Both the position numbers and the translations under genes were made by a program. Under the pieces are notes generated by a model. That model worked only from the letters and a program-made list of their open reading frames with translations, had not been told where the DNA came from and did not search any database. A DNA stretch of 64,000 nucleotides from Sphingomonas sp. TZW2008 (GTDB lineage: Bacteria > Pseudomonadota > Alphaproteobacteria > Sphingomonadales > Sphingomonadaceae), in NCBI RefSeq assembly GCF_002117915.1, contig NZ_BDJB01000003.1:558001-622000 (forward strand), read 5' to 3'. Below are positions 36,785-46,425 of the stretch, in pieces; within the stretch, counting starts at the first letter, position 1, and each line of letters opens with the position of its first letter.

Positions 36785-39700
36785 TCAGAAGCGGACCTTC
36801 GCACCCGCGACGTAGCGGCGCCCGATCGCGTCATAGGTCGACGGGAAGGTGTTGCCGCTATTGAAGGTGGTCGAACCAGCCTCACCACCGACCAGCGGCG
36901 GCTCGATGTCGAACAGGTTCTGCACACCGAAGGTGAAGGTGAAGTTCTCGGCGACGTTCGCCCGCGCGGTCAGGTCGAAGTAATCCTTCGAACCGATGCG
37001 GTTGAAGTCGACGTTCTTACCCGCCAGTTCGCCGGCGCTGGCCGGCAGAGCGCCGCGGAACAGCGTACGTGCGTTGGCAGCGAAGCCGCGCGCCGCGAAG
37101 TCGTCGGCCTGGCCTTCGTAGACCGTGCCGTCGATGTGGCGCCACAGCAGCGAGACGTCGACCGCATCGAACGTCAGCGTGCCGCGGACGGACCACTGCC
37201 ACTCGGGGATCGGCTGGCCGCAGTTCGACGAATAGTAGCCGACGCAGTCACGGCTGTAGCCACCGGCCACCGCTGCGAACTTCGACTTCTCGGTCCAATT
37301 GCCCGAAGCCGCGAGGCTCAGCTTGGTGAAGCCGAGGTCGTGGGCATAGTTGACCGTGACGTCGACGCCGCTGGTCTCCAGCTGGCCGAGGTTCGAGGTC
37401 GTCAGGAACAGGCCGGGAACCGAGTTCGGATCGCCGTTCAGATCGCCGTCGAGCGGATCACGACGGATCGCGAGACACGCCGGCGTGTTCGCTGCTGCCG
37501 GCGGGTTGCGCGGGTTGGCACCGAAGCATGCGGTGATCGCATCGCCCGGGGTCGGCGAGGTGATCGCACCCTTGATCTTGATGTTGTAGTAATCGGCCGA
37601 GATCGACAGGCGCGGGATGAACGACGGGGTGAATACCGCGCCGGCCGTCCAGCTGTTCGACGTTTCAGGACGCAGGTTGATGTTGCCACCGCCCGTTGCC
37701 GCTGCCTGGCCAGCCGTCGGCTGCGAGATCGAGTCGACGGTTGCCGCCGTTGCGCCCTGTGCGAGACAGATTGCGCGCAGGTTGCCGGTCGGGTTCGGGT
37801 TGATGCGGACGCCCTGGTCGTTGAACGTCGCGCACGGATCGTCGCTGAGGTTGGTCAGGCCAGTGTTAACCGGCGAGAACAGCTCAGCAATGTTAGGGGC
37901 ACGAACCGCACGGGCGTAGTTGCCGCGGAACTTCAGGCCATCGACGGGGGTCCAGCTTCCTGCTGCCTTCCACGTCGTGGTGTTGAAGCCGGGGTCACCC
38001 GGTGCACCGATCGTGTAGCTCGAGTAGCGGACGCCGCCCTCGACCGTCAGGTCCTGGAAGAACGGCTTGTCCTGCACGAGCGGCACGATCAATTCGCCGA
38101 TCGCTTCGTACACGTCGAACGAACCGTCGATGTTCGGGGTCGCGCCGCCGGCGCCACCCAGATCACCGCTGGCCGCCAGCGTGTCCGACGACTGCGAGGC
38201 GGTGTAACGACGATATTCACCGCCGACCGCGAATGAGATCGGGTTCGCGCCGAACGGGCTGGTCACGCCGAAGTCGCCACTGATCGTGGCACGGGCCTGC
38301 GACAGCGTCGTCTTGGTGCGCACGGTCGAAATTTCGTTCAGGAAGTCGATCGCGTCGGGCGTGAACGTGGCGTTGTTCTGCGGGCCGAACCAGTTGATCG
38401 GAACGCAGCCCGCCGTAGTGCCCGCGAAGCACGAGTTCACGTTGTTGGCGAGGAAGCTCTCACGAACGCGCGAGTTGAGCGTGTAGTTCTGGATCTGCTG
38501 CAGGTTCTCGGATTCGCCGTACGAACCGAACACGTCCCAATCGATCGAGTCGATGATGTTGCCCTTCAGCCCCAGGCGATAGTCGAAGAACTGCGTCGTG
38601 TACTCGCTCACGCGCGGACCGACTTCGACGGCACGACGCGACAGATTCGACGTGACGGTGCGGTAGCCGGCCTGGCCCGGCGTCAGCGCGGGGTTGGCGG
38701 CGATCGCGCAGTCGGCGGCGCTGATGTTGTTGCGCGTGCAGAACTCGTTGCGCAGACCGGCGGTCAGGAACGGGTTGTTGAGCGGGATGTTGACGGCGAC
38801 GCCGAACGCGCCCGACGGTGCGATGATCGTCTCGACGGTGTTCTTCGAGAAGATGCCGCGCGTGTAGACCTCGACGTCGTCGGTCACTTCATAGTTCGCC
38901 GCGCCGTACATGTTGAAGCGCTGGAACGGCGTCTGATAAACGTTGAACGGGTTGAAGTTGAACGCGGTGAACGCGTTGCTGACCGCGCCGGTCGCGCCAC
39001 GGTTGAAGTCGGTGCCGGCCGCATTGACCTGCACGGTGCCCGCACCCGGGAGCGAGAAGCGCGAAGGCACCGTAGTGCCCGAGCCGCCGCCGCCGCCCGT
39101 CGTCGAGCTGAGGCCGAAGCGACCATAGTCGCGGCCGCCCTGATAGATCGGATCGGCTTCCTGATAGCCGATGCTGAACACCGCGTTGCCGCGGCCGTCG
39201 TCGAAGTTCGCACCGATCGTCATGTCAGCGCGGAACACGTTGCCGTCGCCGTCTTCGCTGATCTGCTCGGAAACGTTCGCCTCGATGCCCGAGAAGTCGC
39301 GGCGCGTGATGAAGTTGACGACACCCGACACGGCGTCCGCGCCGTAGGTGGTCGATGCACCGCCGGTCAGCACGTCGACGCGCTCGACGAGCGCGAGCGG
39401 CACGTTGTTAAGGTCGAAGCGGCCGTTCAGTTCGGCCGGGACGAGGCGCACGCCGTCGAGCAGCACGACGTTACGGTTCGAGCCGAGGTTGCGCAGGTTG
39501 ACGAACGAGGCGCCGCCGTTGCCGTTGTTGACGGCCGAGCCGATCGACGGGGTGATGCCCGGGATTTCGCGCAGCAGCTCTTCAGCGACGTTGGCCTGCT
39601 GAAGATCGATTTCGTCGGCGCCGACGACCTTCACCGGGGTGGCCTGCACCAGGTTCGGGTTCTTGATCAGCGTGCCGGTGACGACGATGTCGCCGGTCGA

Positions 39701-39862
39701 CGTCTCGTTGTTGCTCGCACCTTCGGCGGTGACGATGCCCGGCGCCGCCGCGCCCGGGGTCGTGGTCGAATCGACGCTCTGCGCGAACGCAGAACCCGAC
39801 GCCATCACGGCGCCGACGAACAGCGTCGTCGTCAGAAGGCGCGAACGGTAGTTTGTGCGCAT
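36785..39862 (-). CDS. TonB-dependent outer-membrane receptor
   Basis: 1025 residues. A signal peptide (TTTLFVGAVMASGSAFAQ) precedes the plug domain (about 55-190) with GDIVVTGTLIKNPNLVQATPVKVV, LREIPGIT, LRNLGSNRNVVLLDG and YGADAVSGVVNFITRR. A 22-strand barrel follows, ending in a terminal aromatic (YVAGAKVRF) for outer-membrane insertion. It has Gly-rich (TTGGGGGSG) and NG-rich insertions. It would import a bulky substrate energised by TonB; the ligand is unknown. The start is preceded by AAAAGGGAAG. Divergent from the periplasmic gene at 40099. Confidence 0.94.
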   Translation of the reverse strand: MRTNYRSRLLTTTLFVGAVMASGSAFAQSVDSTTTPGAAAPGIVTAEGASNNETSTGDIVVTGTLIKNPNLVQATPVKVVGADEIDLQQANVAEELLREIPGITPSIGSAVNNGNGGASFVNLRNLGSNRNVVLLDGVRLVPAELNGRFDLNNVPLALVERVDVLTGGASTTYGADAVSGVVNFITRRDFSGIEANVSEQISEDGDGNVFRADMTIGANFDDGRGNAVFSIGYQEADPIYQGGRDYGRFGLSSTTGGGGGSGTTVPSRFSLPGAGTVQVNAAGTDFNRGATGAVSNAFTAFNFNPFNVYQTPFQRFNMYGAANYEVTDDVEVYTRGIFSKNTVETIIAPSGAFGVAVNIPLNNPFLTAGLRNEFCTRNNISAADCAIAANPALTPGQAGYRTVTSNLSRRAVEVGPRVSEYTTQFFDYRLGLKGNIIDSIDWDVFGSYGESENLQQIQNYTLNSRVRESFLANNVNSCFAGTTAGCVPINWFGPQNNATFTPDAIDFLNEISTVRTKTTLSQARATISGDFGVTSPFGANPISFAVGGEYRRYTASQSSDTLAASGDLGGAGGATPNIDGSFDVYEAIGELIVPLVQDKPFFQDLTVEGGVRYSSYTIGAPGDPGFNTTTWKAAGSWTPVDGLKFRGNYARAVRAPNIAELFSPVNTGLTNLSDDPCATFNDQGVRINPNPTGNLRAICLAQGATAATVDSISQPTAGQAAATGGGNINLRPETSNSWTAGAVFTPSFIPRLSISADYYNIKIKGAITSPTPGDAITACFGANPRNPPAAANTPACLAIRRDPLDGDLNGDPNSVPGLFLTTSNLGQLETSGVDVTVNYAHDLGFTKLSLAASGNWTEKSKFAAVAGGYSRDCVGYYSSNCGQPIPEWQWSVRGTLTFDAVDVSLLWRHIDGTVYEGQADDFAARGFAANARTLFRGALPASAGELAGKNVDFNRIGSKDYFDLTARANVAENFTFTFGVQNLFDIEPPLVGGEAGSTTFNSGNTFPSTYDAIGRRYVAGAKVRF

Positions 39863-40045
39863 GTAAGCTTCCCTTTTGATGCCCCGGTTGAACCCGGCTT
39901 CACGGCTTGCCCTATGTCGGCTGGCTTTACGCCAACCACATACGACAACGGCTAATCAGGAATTCACGGCGCTGCAATGTCGCCGCGACGCGCCTGCAAC
40001 ATTGCCAAGCGACTGTAACAGGAAGGACACAGTTTAGTGTCCGGC

Positions 40046-40074
40046 TTGTCCGTTTTCGCGACAGACTCTATCGC
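40046..40074 (+). promoter_or_regulatory. Sigma70-type promoter of periplasmic protein gene
   Basis: TTGTCC (40046-40051), 17 bp, then TATCGC (40069-40074), 24 bp before the ATG at 40099. A 6-bp inverted repeat, GGACAC with GTGTCC (40025-40042), sits just upstream and could be an operator. Confidence 0.4.
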
Positions 40075-40098
40075 CTAAGGGTCCAAGGGAGGCAGGAA

Positions 40099-40635
40099 AT
40101 GGCAAGGTTGATGTGGATCGGCACCGCGGCTGCGGCGGCCCTGACGGCCGGCACTGCGATCGCCGCCGATCCGGAAACGGCGGGCGACCGACTGATGCAA
40201 GGCTTCGCGCAGTGTCGTGCGATCACCGATCCGGCGCAGCGGCTCGACTGTTTCGACAAGGCCGCCAGCGCGCTCGAACAGGGCGTGAAGGCGAAGGACA
40301 TCCGGATCGTCGACCGCAGCGACGTGCGCAAGGCACGCCGCTCGCTGTTCGGCTTCACGCTGCCCAAGCTCAACCTGTTCGGCAACGACGACGAGGATCG
40401 CGCCGAGGAGGAGAAGTTCGCGGAGATCAACACCACCGTCGCCGCCGCGCGCCCGGCGGCGAACGGCCGGGTCGAGATCACGCTTGCGGACGGATCGGAC
40501 GCCGTCTGGCAGACAACCGAGGCGGTGATGTTCCCGCCCAAGCCGGGCGACAAGATCCGCATCCGCAAGGGCGCGATCGGAAGCTACTTCATCACCTTCG
40601 GCGGCAAGGCGGTGCGCGGCATGCGCGTGCGCTGA
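40099..40635 (+). CDS. Conserved periplasmic hypothetical protein
   Basis: 178 residues. The signal peptide MARLMWIGTAAAAALTAGTAIAA ends at about residue 23. The mature part has a CRAITDPAQRLDCFDKAASALEQG segment (two cysteines, a DUF-like fold common in sphingomonads) and a C-terminal beta-rich region (GRVEITLADGSDAVWQTTEAVMF; GDKIRIRKGAIGSYFITFGGK). The second part looks like a small beta-barrel. The start is set by GGGAGG at about 40087-40092. Function unknown. Confidence 0.72.
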   Translation: MARLMWIGTAAAAALTAGTAIAADPETAGDRLMQGFAQCRAITDPAQRLDCFDKAASALEQGVKAKDIRIVDRSDVRKARRSLFGFTLPKLNLFGNDDEDRAEEEKFAEINTTVAAARPAANGRVEITLADGSDAVWQTTEAVMFPPKPGDKIRIRKGAIGSYFITFGGKAVRGMRVR

Positions 40636-40656
40636 CAATAGCCACCGGCGCCGGCC

Positions 40657-41508
40657 TCAGCCGCCGGGCATCGGCCCCGCCACCAGCAGCGGATCGATCC
40701 GCGCGTCCCGCCACTTCATCGCCCAGTGCAGGTGCGGGCCGGACGCGCGGCCCGTCGCGCCGACCGCGCCGATCTGTTCGCCCTGCCGTACACGCGCGCC
40801 GACGCGCACGTCGATCCGCGACAGGTGGAGGAAGGCGCTGTTCAGCCCCATGCCGTGATCGATCACGAGAAGGTTGCCTTCGAGGGTGAACGGCGCCGCG
40901 GCGGCGAGCACGACCACACCGTCTGCCGGCGCGACGACAGGGGTGCCGGTGGGGCGCGCTACGTCGACGCCCGAATGGTACGATCCCGGCTCGCCGCGAT
41001 AGATGCGCTGCGCCCCGAACAATCCGGAGATACGCCCCGTCGCAGGCCAGATGAAGCGCTCCCGCCACCCTGCGACGTCCGCGCTACCGGCGCGCGCGGC
41101 GTTGATCTGCGCCAGCTCGCCCGGTCGCCGCGCCAGGAAGTCGGCCGACGGTACCGGCACCTTCGCCACCCGGTCGAGCCGCTCGATCCGCCACGCGCGC
41201 GGCGCGACGGCGATCTCCTGCGTCACGACCCGCCGGTCGGCAAGCGTCGCGAACAGCGTGGCGCGGCTCGCCGCATCGCGGTCAAAGGCGATGACGAAGC
41301 GGCCGTCGGGGGCGACCGCCACCGGCTTGCCGTCGAGCGCCAGCGCGATCGTGCCGCGCGGCGCGGTGCCAAGCAGCAACCCACCCTGACTGGCACTGCC
41401 GGCGATGGCGATGCGCTCATCTGCCGCCACCATCGGCTGCGCGACCCTCACGGCCGCGCCGGCCATGCTCGCCGATGCGATCGCGACCACGGCCAGCGCT
41501 CGCCTCAT
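40657..41508 (-). CDS. M23 family metallopeptidase (LytM/peptidoglycan endopeptidase)
   Basis: 283 residues. A signal peptide (MRRALAVVAIASASMAGA) precedes a beta-rich domain (about 25-115), then the LytM domain with SYHSGVDVARPTGTPVVAPADG (Zn ligands His and Asp) and GPHLHWAMKW (third ligand His). All catalytic residues appear present, so it is probably an active cell-wall endopeptidase in the periplasm. Its start overlaps the end of the DUF2093 gene by 4 bp. Confidence 0.9.
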   Translation of the reverse strand: MRRALAVVAIASASMAGAAVRVAQPMVAADERIAIAGSASQGGLLLGTAPRGTIALALDGKPVAVAPDGRFVIAFDRDAASRATLFATLADRRVVTQEIAVAPRAWRIERLDRVAKVPVPSADFLARRPGELAQINAARAGSADVAGWRERFIWPATGRISGLFGAQRIYRGEPGSYHSGVDVARPTGTPVVAPADGVVVLAAAAPFTLEGNLLVIDHGMGLNSAFLHLSRIDVRVGARVRQGEQIGAVGATGRASGPHLHWAMKWRDARIDPLLVAGPMPGG

Positions 41509-41699
41509 CGCGGCGCCATCGCCTCCGCCGCCAACGTCGCGCTGGCGAACGCGCGCTGCGAGGCGACGTCCCAGTAGCGCAGATCCTCGATCGCAATCCG
41601 CGCGCCGCTGATCGCGCAGGTCACGTGATCGCCGGGGGTTAGCACGCGAAACCCGTTCGCCATATAGTGCAGCCGTGCGGGCCGATCCGAATTCGACAT
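41505..41699 (-). CDS. DUF2093 domain protein
   Basis: 64 residues from the ATG at 41699 (MSNSDRPARLHYMANGFRVLTPGDHVTCAISGARI). The compact protein with C-x-S-G and the IEDLRYWDVASQRAF segment is diagnostic of DUF2093, a small alphaproteobacterial family of unknown role. An AGGG motif is correctly spaced before this start; an ATG two codons earlier (41705) is also possible. Its stop overlaps the M23 start (ATGA). Confidence 0.8.
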   Translation of the reverse strand: MSNSDRPARLHYMANGFRVLTPGDHVTCAISGARIAIEDLRYWDVASQRAFASATLAAEAMAPR

Positions 41700-41769
41700 C
41701 AACATCCCTGAACGCCTCTCACTCATCCTATACCGCGCCGGGCCTCTGGTCCGCCCGCGCAATCCAACT

Positions 41770-43161
41770 TCAAAACAGCGTCGGCTGATCCACCTTGGCC
41801 GCCGCCTTTCGCGGCGTAACCTCGGCCCTTGCCCGCTCGGCACGCCCACCGTCGATCACGGCATCGACGGTCGCATCGCGGAAGTGCAGCGTCACCGCAC
41901 CCGCCGCACGCGCCGCCGCGGCGGTCGCCAGCGTCGTCCCGTCCGGCCCCGTCACCCGGGCATAACCGCGCGCAAGCGGCGCGTCGGGATCGACCGAGGC
42001 AAGCAGCCGCCCGAGATCGTTCAGCCGCTGCCGCGCGCTCTCCACCCGCCGGTCGAGCAGCGCCGGGCGCAGCACCGCCCCCGTCCGGTCGAGCGTGCCC
42101 CGTGCGCGCACCACGTGCCGTTCTAGCCCGCGGTCGAGCCGCCCGCTAAGGTCGTCGATCCGCTGGCGCTGCGGCCCGAGCAGCCGGTCACGCGTCGGCA
42201 GCAGCCGGGCGAGCGCGTCGAGCCGCTCGCGTCCGCGCTCGACGTGCCGGCGCGCGCAGCGCTCGATCCGCTGGCCGTGCGCGCCCACCGTCAGCCGGAC
42301 GTCGGCGAGCACCGGCATGGCCAGTTCGGCGGCGGCGGTCGGCGTCGGTGCGCGCAGGTCGGCGGCATAGTCACACAAGGTGGTGTCGGTCTCGTGCCCG
42401 ACGGCAGAGATGATCGGGATGCGGCACTCGGCGACCGCGCGCACCACGGCTTCCTCGTTGAACGCCCACAGATCCTCGATCGAGCCGCCGCCGCGCGCGA
42501 CGATGACGAGATCGGGGCGCAGGTCGGCGGGCAGCGCGTCGAACCCGCGCACCGCGGCGGCAACCTCCGCCGCCGCGCCGTCGCCCTGCACCTTGACCGG
42601 CCAGACGAGGAGGTGGCTCGGGCAGCGATCCTCCAGCCGGTGGATGATGTCGCGGATCACCGCGCCGGTCGGCGAGGTGACGACGCCGATCCGCCGCGGC
42701 AAGAACGGCAGCGTGCGCCGCGCCTTCGACTTTGCGAACAGTCCCTCCGCCTCGAACCGCGCCTTGTTGCGCTCGAGCAGCGCCATCAGCGCGCCTGCGC
42801 CGGCGAGCTCCATCCGCTCGATGATGACCTGATATTTGGAGCGGCCGGGATAGGTCGTCAGCCTCCCGGTTGCGATCACCTCGATCCCGTCCTCGGGCCG
42901 GAAGGCGAGGCTCGCCGCCTGCCCCTTCCAGATCACGCCGTCGATCACCGCGGCATCGTCCTTCAGGCACAGATAGCAGTGGCCCGACGCGACGCGCTTG
43001 TATCCCGAGATCTCGCCGCGCAGCCGCACGTGGCCGAACTCGCCCTCCACCACGCGCTTCAGCCGGCTCGACAGCTCGCCGACCGACATCGCCGCCGCGT
43101 TGTCCCCCGGGATCGGGTCCGCTACGAGCCGCGCGGGAAGATCGAGAAAGGGGTCTGGCAT
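41770..43161 (-). CDS. xseA: Exodeoxyribonuclease VII large subunit
   Basis: 463 residues. The N-terminal OB-fold is [56 protein letters not shown]. The catalytic domain follows with [44 protein letters not shown] and [29 protein letters not shown] helical C-terminal region and ARGYARVTG close the protein. With XseB it degrades single-stranded DNA. The ATG at 43161-43159 shares two bases with the purD ATG on the other strand (CATG). Confidence 0.95.
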   Translation of the reverse strand: MPDPFLDLPARLVADPIPGDNAAAMSVGELSSRLKRVVEGEFGHVRLRGEISGYKRVASGHCYLCLKDDAAVIDGVIWKGQAASLAFRPEDGIEVIATGRLTTYPGRSKYQVIIERMELAGAGALMALLERNKARFEAEGLFAKSKARRTLPFLPRRIGVVTSPTGAVIRDIIHRLEDRCPSHLLVWPVKVQGDGAAAEVAAAVRGFDALPADLRPDLVIVARGGGSIEDLWAFNEEAVVRAVAECRIPIISAVGHETDTTLCDYAADLRAPTPTAAAELAMPVLADVRLTVGAHGQRIERCARRHVERGRERLDALARLLPTRDRLLGPQRQRIDDLSGRLDRGLERHVVRARGTLDRTGAVLRPALLDRRVESARQRLNDLGRLLASVDPDAPLARGYARVTGPDGTTLATAAAARAAGAVTLHFRDATVDAVIDGGRAERARAEVTPRKAAAKVDQPTLF

Positions 43162-44425
43162 GAACGTCCTGCTGGTGGGCGCGGGGGGCCGCGAACACGC
43201 GCTCGCCTGGAAGCTCGCGCAGTCTGAGGGGTTAGATACGCTCTATGCCGCCCCCGGCAACCCCGGCATCGCGCGCCATGCGACGATCGCCGAGCTCAAC
43301 GTGGCGGATCACCGCGCGGTGATCGATTTCATCCGCCGGCAGCAGATCGGCCTGGTCGTGATCGGCCCCGAGGCACCGCTGGTCGACGGTCTCGCCGACA
43401 ATATCCGCACGATCGGCGTACCCGTGTTCGGCCCCGGCCGCGCGGCGGCGCAGCTCGAGGGATCGAAGGGGTTCACCAAGGATCTGTGCGCGCGCGTCGG
43501 CATTCCCACTGCGCGCTATTTCCGCGTCACCTCGCGCGACGGCGCGCTCGCCTGCCTCGACGATTTCGTCGCCGACGGCGAATGCCGCTGCGTGATTAAG
43601 GCGGACGGGCTCGCCGCCGGCAAGGGCGTCGTCGTCGCGATGAGCCGCGCCGAGGCCGAGGCGGCGATCGCCGCGCTGTTCGCCGACGGGCCGGCCGAAG
43701 CGGTGATCGAGGAATTCCTCGAGGGCGAGGAGGCGAGCCTGTTCGTCCTGTCCGACGGCACCGCCACGGCGAGTTTCGGCAGCGCGCAGGATCACAAGCG
43801 CGTCGGCGACGGCGACACCGGGCCCAATACCGGCGGCATGGGCGCCTACTCCCCCGCCGCCGTCCTGACGCCTGAACTCGAGGAGCGTGCGCTGGGCGAG
43901 ATCGTCCGCCCGACGATCGACGCGCTCGCCGCCGCCGGCACGCCCTATGTCGGCGTGCTCTACGCCGGGCTGATGCTGACGGCGGACGGCCCCAAGCTGA
44001 TCGAGTACAACGTGCGTTTCGGCGATCCCGAATGTCAGGTGCTGATGGCGCGCTTCGACGGCGATCTGCTCCACACGCTGCGCGCCGTTGCGGAAGGGCG
44101 CCTCGCCGATCTGCCCGCCCCCGCCTTCACCCCCGACATCGCACTCACCGTCGTGATGGCCGCGGAGGGCTATCCCGGCACGCCGCGCACCGGCGGCACG
44201 ATTGGCGGGATCGACGCGGCCGAGGCGACCGGCGCAATCGTGTTCCAGGCCGGCACGCGCGCGCAGGATGACGCGATCGTCGCTGCCGGCGGACGCGTGC
44301 TCGCGGTGACGGCCACGGGTGCGAGCGTCGCCGAGGCGCAGGCCGCCGCCTACCGCGCGGTCGACGCGCTCGATTTCCCGACCGGCTTCTGCCGCCGCGA
44401 CATCGGCTGGCGGGCGATCGCCTGA
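43160..44425 (+). CDS. purD: Phosphoribosylamine-glycine ligase (GARS)
   Basis: 421 residues. It opens [25 protein letters not shown]-grasp motifs are present: [81 protein letters not shown] and [12 protein letters not shown]. It makes glycinamide ribonucleotide in purine synthesis. The ribosome binding site AAAGGGG (43147-43153) lies inside the opposite xseA coding region. The start is fixed by the conserved first strand. Confidence 0.96.
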   Translation: MNVLLVGAGGREHALAWKLAQSEGLDTLYAAPGNPGIARHATIAELNVADHRAVIDFIRRQQIGLVVIGPEAPLVDGLADNIRTIGVPVFGPGRAAAQLEGSKGFTKDLCARVGIPTARYFRVTSRDGALACLDDFVADGECRCVIKADGLAAGKGVVVAMSRAEAEAAIAALFADGPAEAVIEEFLEGEEASLFVLSDGTATASFGSAQDHKRVGDGDTGPNTGGMGAYSPAAVLTPELEERALGEIVRPTIDALAAAGTPYVGVLYAGLMLTADGPKLIEYNVRFGDPECQVLMARFDGDLLHTLRAVAEGRLADLPAPAFTPDIALTVVMAAEGYPGTPRTGGTIGGIDAAEATGAIVFQAGTRAQDDAIVAAGGRVLAVTATGASVAEAQAAAYRAVDALDFPTGFCRRDIGWRAIA

Positions 44426-44507
44426 CGGCGGGCATGATCGTTCCGCTGCCGTTGCGGGAACCGCGGCGCTTACCTAAGGCTTAGCGTTCGGCGTAGCGGA
44501 GCGTAGC

Positions 44508-45257
44508 ATGGACCAAGGCATATCGGATACCGGCACGTTGACCGGCATCCTACTCGCGGCGATCGCCATCCTCGCCGTGCTGACGGTGATCGGCATCCTT
44601 GTCGGCGCCCGCAAGAAGCGCGCGCGGGCCGAGGCGCAGCGGATCGAGGAGGAACGGCTCGCCGCTGAACGGCGCGAGGCACGCCCGCGCCCGCAATCGG
44701 TGCGCCGCGCCGATCCGCAGCCGGTCGTCGACGCCGCGTCCGCAACATCCGCGCCGACGCCCGTCCCCGCCCCAACCACCGTCGCTGCGCCGCCCGTCGC
44801 GCCGCCCCCGCCGCCGCTCGCCGACCTGCCCGAGGTGAGCACTGCGCCGACGACCGTGCCAGTCGATACCGAAACACAGCCGACCACGCCGCTCGCCGAT
44901 GAACCGATCGCCGCCGCCGCCCCGCAGGACGCCTCCCCCGCCGCCGAGGCGCAGCCCGAACCTTCCCCCGTCGCGCCCGAACCCGCGCCATCCCCTGCGC
45001 CGCCCGCCAGCCCCGCCGGCGACGCGCCGGTGACGACGATCAAGGGCCTCGGTCCCAAGGTCGCGGCGATGCTTGCCGAGCACGGCATCGTCACCGTCGG
45101 CGATCTCGCCGCGCTCGATCAGCGCGCCGCGGAGGATCTCGACGCGCGGCTTGGCAATTTCACCGGCCGCATGGGTCGTGACCGCTGGCTCGAACAGGCG
45201 CAGCTGCTCAGCGCCGGCGACGTCAGGACGTACGAGGACCGGTTCGGGAAGCTTTGA
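44508..45257 (+). CDS. Membrane-anchored helix-hairpin-helix protein with Pro/Ala linker
   Basis: 249 residues. One N-terminal transmembrane helix (LTGILLAAIAILAVLTVIGILVG, about 11-33) is followed by a basic coiled-coil stretch (about 35-65) and a long Pro/Ala/Thr-rich linker (about 70-175). A C-terminal helix-hairpin-helix motif follows (TTIKGLGPKVAAMLAEHGIVTVGDLAALD, about 177-205). The HhH motif suggests DNA binding near the membrane; the family is unnamed to me. Confidence 0.65.
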   Translation: MDQGISDTGTLTGILLAAIAILAVLTVIGILVGARKKRARAEAQRIEEERLAAERREARPRPQSVRRADPQPVVDAASATSAPTPVPAPTTVAAPPVAPPPPPLADLPEVSTAPTTVPVDTETQPTTPLADEPIAAAAPQDASPAAEAQPEPSPVAPEPAPSPAPPASPAGDAPVTTIKGLGPKVAAMLAEHGIVTVGDLAALDQRAAEDLDARLGNFTGRMGRDRWLEQAQLLSAGDVRTYEDRFGKL

Positions 45258-45353
45258 TCGCGCCGTTCACTGCAAGTCCAATCCCGTCGCCAGTGGCGGA
45301 GGCGTAACCCACGTCGATTGACGCCGCCGGTCCGCCGCGCAAAGGCGGCAGGC

Positions 45354-46400
45354 ATGCGCTTCTTCTCGGACAATGCCGCCCCCGTCCATCCCGCCGTGCT
45401 CGCCGCGCTGGCAGAGGCCGACGTGCTCGACACCGCCTACGACGGCGATCGCTGGTCAAAGGCGCTCGACGCAAGGCTCTCCGACCTGTTCGAGACCGCG
45501 GTCGAGGGGCTGTGGGTGCCGAGCGGCACTGCCGCCAATTGCCTCGCGCTCGCCGCGCTCTGCCCGCCGCACGGCGCGGTGGTCTGCCACCACGATGCCC
45601 ACATCCAGAACGACGAGTGCGGCGCGCCTGAATTCTACACCCATGGCGCGAAACTCATGCTCGCGCAGGGCGAGGGCGCGAAGCTGACGCCCGAGACGAT
45701 CGCCGCGCTGCTCGCGACGATCCGCAACGATGTGCACCAAGTGCAGCCGCACGCGATCTCGATCACTAACGCCACCGAATACGGCCTCGTCTACCAGCCG
45801 TACGAGGTCGCCGCGATCGGCGCGCTCGCCGCCGAACGCGGCCTCGCGCTGCACATGGACGGCGCGCGCTTCGCCAACGCGCTGGTCACCGCCGGCTGCT
45901 CGGCGGCGGACCTGACGTGGCGCGCCGGCGTCACCGCGCTTAGCCTCGGCTTCGTCAAGAACGGGGGCATGAGCGCGGAGGCGCTGGTGTTCTTCAAGCC
46001 GGGCCTCGTCGATGCGACGCGCTATCGCCGCAAGCGCGCCGGGCTGCTGCTGTCCAAGGGCCGCTATCTCGCCGCGCAGATCCTCGCGCTGCTTGACGAG
46101 GACCGCTGGCTCGCCAACGCGCGCGCCGCCAACGCCGGGGCGGCGCTGATCGCCGCCGCCGCGGGCGATCGCCTCGTCCACCCGGTCGAGGCGAACGAGG
46201 TGTTCCTGCGCGTCTCCGCAGAGGAGGCGGCGACGCTGCGCGCCACCGGCTTCGACTTCTACGATTGGGGGCCGGGCGAGGCGCGGCTCGTTGTCTCGTG
46301 GAACCAGCGCGCCGAGGACATCCGCCCGCTCGCCGACGCGATCGCCGCGCTCGGCTCATCGCCCCCCGGCCCACGGCCCTGCGAAACAGTGGCGCCGTAG
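45354..46400 (+). CDS. Threonine aldolase family (low-specificity) PLP enzyme
   Basis: 348 residues. MRFFSDNAAPVHPAVL begins the fold. PSGTAANCLALAAL (about 54-67), HHDAHIQNDECGAPEF, and HMDGARFANALV (Asp and Arg that bind PLP) match the aldolase family. The Schiff-base lysine is expected in SLGFVKNGGMSAEA (about residue 203). It probably cleaves L-threonine or related beta-hydroxy amino acids to glycine and aldehyde. The start is set by AGGCGGCAGG just upstream. Confidence 0.9.
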   Translation: MRFFSDNAAPVHPAVLAALAEADVLDTAYDGDRWSKALDARLSDLFETAVEGLWVPSGTAANCLALAALCPPHGAVVCHHDAHIQNDECGAPEFYTHGAKLMLAQGEGAKLTPETIAALLATIRNDVHQVQPHAISITNATEYGLVYQPYEVAAIGALAAERGLALHMDGARFANALVTAGCSAADLTWRAGVTALSLGFVKNGGMSAEALVFFKPGLVDATRYRRKRAGLLLSKGRYLAAQILALLDEDRWLANARAANAGAALIAAAAGDRLVHPVEANEVFLRVSAEEAATLRATGFDFYDWGPGEARLVVSWNQRAEDIRPLADAIAALGSSPPGPRPCETVAP

Positions 46401-46425
46401 GGCAAACGCCTCTAGCGCGGGCGCG

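Noticed and set aside
44435..44465. Hairpin after purD as terminator
   Set aside because: The stem GTTCCGC with GCGGGAAC needs a bulge and lacks a T tract.
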